Below are positions 59,201-64,000 of a stretch of 64,000 bases of DNA, in pieces. Numbering within the stretch: position 1 is the first letter of the stretch; every line of letters begins with the position of its first letter. Under the pieces are notes generated by a model. The model did not search any database. It worked only from the letters and a program-made list of their open reading frames with translations, and had not been told where the DNA came from. Both the position numbers and the translations under genes were made by a program. Source of the stretch: Proteromonas lacertae (taxonomy: Eukaryota; Sar; Bigyra; Opalinata; Proteromonadidae); contig NGBS01000002.1 in assembly GCA_002245135.1 (NCBI GenBank), positions 333,689 through 397,688 of the forward strand. The letters run 5' to 3'.

Positions 59201-62200
59201 TATTAATAGAATATAAAGACAATCACAAATATGATGAAATGTACTTGAAAATGATCCACAGAGATTTACAAAGTAATTGGAAATTGTTATTGTGTTTAGT
59301 GTTATACAGTTTATGTAATTTTACAAAATATAACAGTAACAAAATGAATAATAAGAATATAATGTTAAAGTTGTGTGAAATGTTTAAGAATGAAGATAGT
59401 TATTTACTATATGATGTATATATCTTTTTGATATTAAGTCATTATTCATCTCATCGTGAATTTCGAAAGCTATTAAGTGAAAAGATCAATTTAGAAACAA
59501 TTCAACTACTATTAGATGAAAGTGAAGAAGAATCCTTAGTAAAATCAATCATTAGTTTTATAACAAATCTAATCCAAGAAAATGAAGAAATATCATTACT
59601 ATCTGCTGAGAATAATACAATGTTGAATAATAAATATCTATTTTCTGTATTATATCGTCGATATGATTCCAAAGTAATATCGATGTTTATATACTCCATA
59701 ATCCTCAATTTAGACAATTATCCCAACTTGTGTATTCCAATATTGAAATTATGTGAATTATTTATTTTAAATTTCAAATATTACACATATACAGTTGGTA
59801 AATTATTGCCAAGATTAGTTAGTAATTACAAAAGATTTAATCAAATGCAGAAAGATCGTATTATTAGATTTATACATGACTTATCATCATTATCTGAACC
59901 ACTCTGTGAGAGAATACTTACTACTGATTATCACATATTATGGAATTTCATCATTATGGATCATTCATTATTAGCTCAACACAAATTATTTGAGTACTAC
60001 AACTATTATTTCATATTAAATAAAGATGAAACAATGAATAATACAAAGCGAACATCATCAATTCAATCTTCAAATAGCATATCTCCAAGAACGAATGCTG
60101 ATATATCAAAAATTGAATCATTTGAAATGAAAAAGGATAAGATAAAAGATGATTATATTGAAAATTTAAAAGATAAATCATATTATCAATCTCTTAGTAA
60201 GTCTTTGAATAATGTAACAATACCAAAGTATATTGTTAGTAGTAATTCAGATGAAACTGTAATATATGAACAGTTTTATGTAGCTGATGATGATTATTCC
60301 AAAGTAGAAAATGATGAAGTCTTTACTGAAAATGATAATAATTGTGTATATGGTATTGCACCAAAATATATGTTAAATGAATTTATGAGGTTATTCAATT
60401 CTTCATTACAGTTTGTGTATAATACAGATCAAAAGAATTATTATTTACCTAATAAATTATTAAAAATCTATCTTCCTAGTATTAGTAATTATTGTGAAAC
60501 TATTCATAGTTTTGTTTTAAATTCATTATGTGATAAGTATTCAGAAAAAAATCATTACTTTGTATTATCAATTCCACAGTTAAGATTATCATCAGATAGT
60601 GGAAGAGCAATAGCAAACTGGTTGAATGACCATAAAAGAGTTGTTTCTTTAGAATTGAGAATGCAAAAAGATGAATCTTACTTTTATGGTTTATACTTTT
60701 CTTTCTTAAATAGATTACCAAAGTCTATTACATCAATAATACTTTATTCATTACCATCAATTGATGAAATAGAATCAGTTTTTAGTTTGAATTATAAAAG
60801 AAGATTTACAATACCTTTTATTGGAATAGGACTAATTGATTGTAATTTACATAGATATTTATTAAAGAATGAAATGAACTGTGGTAATCAATTGCTTTTG
60901 GAGTTATTTAGATATGACAGTTATGGTGTAAAATGGTATGATTTACAGAAGAACGATTTAACTGATGAAGATGTATTTGAGATATTATCTGTCTTGAAGA
61001 ATAATTCATCTGTAGAATCATTCGATTTTTCTAATAACAATATCAATGTAGGAGATAGAATGACTGAAATACTGTGTTCTAATTTAGATTGTGATAGAAT
61101 TAACAGTATTGATACAAATAGTGATATGATAAATAGAATTAGATCACCTTCATTTTCATACTCAATGTTTACTCCAACTCCAACAACTACATTTAGTAAT
61201 AGAAGTAGACATTCAAGCGGTTCTATTTCTAATTTATCATCTACATTCCGTCATAATAGACATTCTAGTAGTTCATTATTATCTCCTGCAATAATATTGA
61301 TGTGGTAAAGCATAATTCTATTTCAGATCATAGTAATGAAGCAATTGATTTACCTGATACTCCTAAAACCCCTATACCTCTTAGTTTTAATGATGCTGAT
61401 ATTGATACAACTCCTCCTGCATTAGAGACAAATGATTCTTCACCACCTTCATCTAATTCTCCAATATCACCAACTGCTGAAGTCTTACAAGGAAATAGAT
61501 AAAAAACCATCACATCTGGATTTATCATGTATGACTAGATCATATATCAGTTATTTAAGAATGTTACATCTTAATAACAACAATATATCAATGTCAAATG
61601 TGATTAAGTTGTTAAAAGCTATTTCAGTTTCTGGTTGTGTGTTAATAGTATTTAATTTATCTGAGAATCATCTGAGAATAGAAGATAATGAATCAAAATG
61701 GATAAAATGAATAAAGAAGGAGATAGATTGCCATTATTTATTCGATCATTAATAGAATTATTTAAATCAAATACATCATTAGTTACATTTGATATATCTG
61801 AAAATGAATTTGATTTAACACCATATTTCACAGAAATAACAGAAGCATTAATAGAAAGTAAAGATAGAAGTCATCTTCTTCATTTGTTAAGTTGATACTT
61901 ATTGTAATGATTGGGACACTTTTGTGTTTAATTTAAAAATAAGATGAAAATGATTTTAAAAGTTATAAAATGAGTAATTCAGAAAGTGAAAATGAGCGAA
62001 AAAGTCCAATAGAATATTTGAATGCAAATGAAGGTGATGATGATCGTAATCCTGATATGATATTGTTTATGAGTTTACCATTGGAAAGTAAATATTTAAG
62101 AATAGAAGATGAAAAAGATTCAATAATAAATACATTAAATAAATCAACATGTAATATAAAACTGAATATAGTTTATGGAATGAAAGTCGTATTACTCCAT

Positions 62201-63330
62201 GTTATCATCCTCAATATTCCATTATGCTGGTCATGTCGGAATAAAAGATTCTGTATTTATTCTTGAAGATTGTAATGGAGGAGAAATAAAAAGAAACAGT
62301 AAAGATTTTATCAACTATATTTATCCTGAAAATACATATAATTTAAGATTAGTATATTTAAATGCCTGTTATAACGAAACAATATTGAATCAATTATTAG
62401 AAAAGAAAATTCCTCACATAATCTCATGTAATAAAGAATATGCAACAAGAATAAGCGATTCTGTTTGTATTGAATTTTCTCATACATTTTATCAAGCATT
62501 ATTTCGTGGTTATACAGTATATAATGCTTATAAATTAGCTTGTAATTCTGTTTCAATTTATGAATTAGAAATAACAAACCTCCGTTTATATTAAGTCCAA
62601 TAAATGGAAATCATGAAGAAATTTTGTTTTATCCCATTGTGAAACATACATTTACAATCGAAGAGCCAATATTCTTATTACCTAAACTACCGAAAATATT
62701 GTAGGTCAAGGATATAGAATAAAAAGATTATTAAAAATCTATAATAGTTTTTCTTATGATAAGAATCAAATAATAATTCCAAGAATCACATTAATTCATG
62801 GAAAAGAAGGAACTGGAAAGTCTTTATTTGCTTTAGGTGTTTTACATTATATTGAAACAAGAGAATTAATATTGACAAATCATGTGACATTTTATATATC
62901 CTTAGAAGGTTATAAAAATGTGAATGAAATAATGAAGTTTATAAAAGACCAAATGTTATTACAGAAGAAACGATTAGAAGAAATAAAACCAATTCTAATA
63001 AATGATTTAGAAAATGCAAGTAAAATAATGTGTTTAATTCATGTAGAAAGTGAAAAAAATGAAGAATTGTATAACAGATTAAATAAAGAATATAAAAAGA
63101 CAAAATTTATAATAACAACAAGAGATTTTACTTCATTTGGTAACTTAAGTGAAAAAACAGCAACAGTTGATAGAAATAAAGTAATTATACAACATAATTC
63201 ATTATGTTCTTCATTTCATGATGATTTGATATATGAAGTATATAAAAGTCTTGTTACTGATTATGATAATGATGAAATATCAGAATTTAAGAAATTATAT
63301 AAAAAATACTTTAGATTTCTCCAACTTTAG
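56263..63330 (+). CDS. NLR-like CHAT protease/NTPase giant protein (right copy, frame interrupted as sequenced)
   Basis: Same gene as 43040-50135, in reverse. The frame is continuous from the ATG at 56263 through the zinc, PDZ-like, SPRY and ARM-like parts. It also crosses the first LRR site where the left copy breaks (DFSNNNINVGDRMTE). From 61,290 on, single-base losses or gains relative to the left copy interrupt the frame about eight times: near 61293, 61494, 61697, 61888, 61943, 62179, 62211, 62572, 62698 and 63300. Most lie in A or T runs. Only a few substitutions occur (for example HTF for HAF, EKN for ENN). The CHAT His and Cys and the Walker A segment are still encoded locally. The pattern fits read errors better than old decay. 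Confidence 0.75.
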
Positions 63331-63566
63331 TATATTTATTTATTTTATATTATGAATTAGAAACATTGTTTAATGACATTTACAGAAAGATTCGTGAATT
63401 TAGATTTTAATTTATTGTATAAATGATAATTAATAATTTAATGTTGAAATGTAATTGAGATTTTTAAAATATTTTCTTGTTACTTACAACTAAAAAAAAC
63501 AGATTTATAAATATGTGAATATTATAAATAATAAAACATGTATTTACATTTTACACGAAAAACAAG

Positions 63567-64000
63567 TCACATGTAGGTAGGTTTTAAATCTAACTGTTTT
63601 CTCTCTAAAAATTTTATAAATCGAGGATCTTTCAACTGCTTACGAAATTGTTGATTTTGTAAAAGATCTAATATCGGCAAGCAATGTGGAAAACTATATA
63701 TGACTAATAATACTCATACGAAATGAATCTAGCATATTCAGGTCTCTTCCAATACAAAAGATACTCTAAATAATTGAGAAATGACTTTTGCTCGAAATAA
63801 TTCTGACCAGAAAGCCCTATAAAATCAAATAGTTAAATAAACATTCTAAATAAAACGGATTAGAGAGCATTTGAACAAATTCCAATTCAACTGTGAAACG
63901 TTTCTTTATATCTATATCCGATTCTTCGTAAGGTAATTTTTTCTCTACCAAAACTTGTTGCGGTAAGAAAAACTTCTCAGTTGAAGAAACTGTGGAGATG
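63567..64000 (-). CDS. MED31: Mediator subunit 31 (right-arm copy, cut by the window end)
   Basis: A mirror of 42393-42826, from within the Ser-rich N-terminus to the stop. The two 26-nt introns and the peptide (FVQMLSNPFYLE, YWKRPEYARFI, FLERKQLDLKP) are unchanged. The start lies beyond base 64000. Confidence 0.9.

Larger units (their letters stand above)
54627..64000 (-). repeat. Right arm of the large inverted duplication (runs off the window)
   Basis: Reverse complement of 42393-51771. From 54627 to about 61020 the two arms encode identical peptides with no length change. Beyond 61,290 about ten single-base length differences, mostly in A/T runs, and a few substitutions appear. The spacer between arms is 2,855 bp. 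Confidence 0.95.

Noticed and set aside
54627-64000. Treating the right-arm CHAT gene as an old pseudogene
   Set aside because: Almost no substitutions accompany the indels, and they cluster toward one end in A/T runs.

Overview
This is nuclear DNA from a very AT-rich, gene-dense microbial eukaryote. The standard genetic code fits throughout: long frames end in ordinary stops and no TAA or TAG needs reading through. Genes lie on both strands, often under 300 bp apart. Most are broken by very short spliceosomal introns of about 25-52 nt that usually begin GTAT and end ATAG or TTAG. Proteins carry Asn, Gln and Thr runs. The gene set (mitochondrial-type Cpn60, cyclic-nucleotide-dependent kinase with four CNB domains, class C GPCR, queuine transferase subunit, Mediator 31, EXO1, SR factor) is that of a free-living protist. 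I cannot name the lineage from sequence alone.

Layout. 1-7.9 kb: a 5'-truncated receptor with several Venus-flytrap modules and a 7TM end, a QTRT2-like tRNA queuosine subunit and a PX-PDZ protein. 8-17.6 kb: a membrane protein with a homopolymeric tail, a DENN protein, farnesyl diphosphate synthase, EXO1 and a sigma-like GST. 17.6-27.5 kb: Cpn60, an IQ protein, an SR splicing factor, RCL1, a probable pseudokinase, a secreted-type GST, an unknown protein and an IQ/zinc-finger protein. 27.5-30.6 kb: a gene-poor stretch with a decayed NEK-like kinase. 30.6-42.3 kb: DHHC palmitoyltransferase, ubiquilin, an RBR-ZZ E3 ligase with a tandem repeat, a PKG-like kinase and two or three unknown small proteins.

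42.4-64 kb: the most striking part. An almost perfect inverted duplication has arms 42,393-51,771 and 54,627-64,000, and the right arm runs off the window. The arms flank a unique 2.86 kb spacer. Each arm carries MED31, a giant gene and GTP cyclohydrolase II. The giant gene (about 2,330 codons) encodes a zinc-binding segment, a PDZ-like segment, SPRY, a helical/armadillo-like region, leucine-rich repeats, a CHAT caspase-like protease (His/Cys dyad visible) and a P-loop NTPase. This looks like an NLR-type protease sensor and is the best candidate for an undescribed system. The spacer holds a BTB-BACK-SPRY-like gene and a GST fragment.

Two genes (Cpn60 and the PKG-like kinase) appear to have start codons split AT|G by their first intron. 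A short motif, TTGGCTTGA or its complement, recurs in several intergenic gaps and may be a promoter element. I saw no convincing tRNA, rRNA, transposon, viral relic or CRISPR array.
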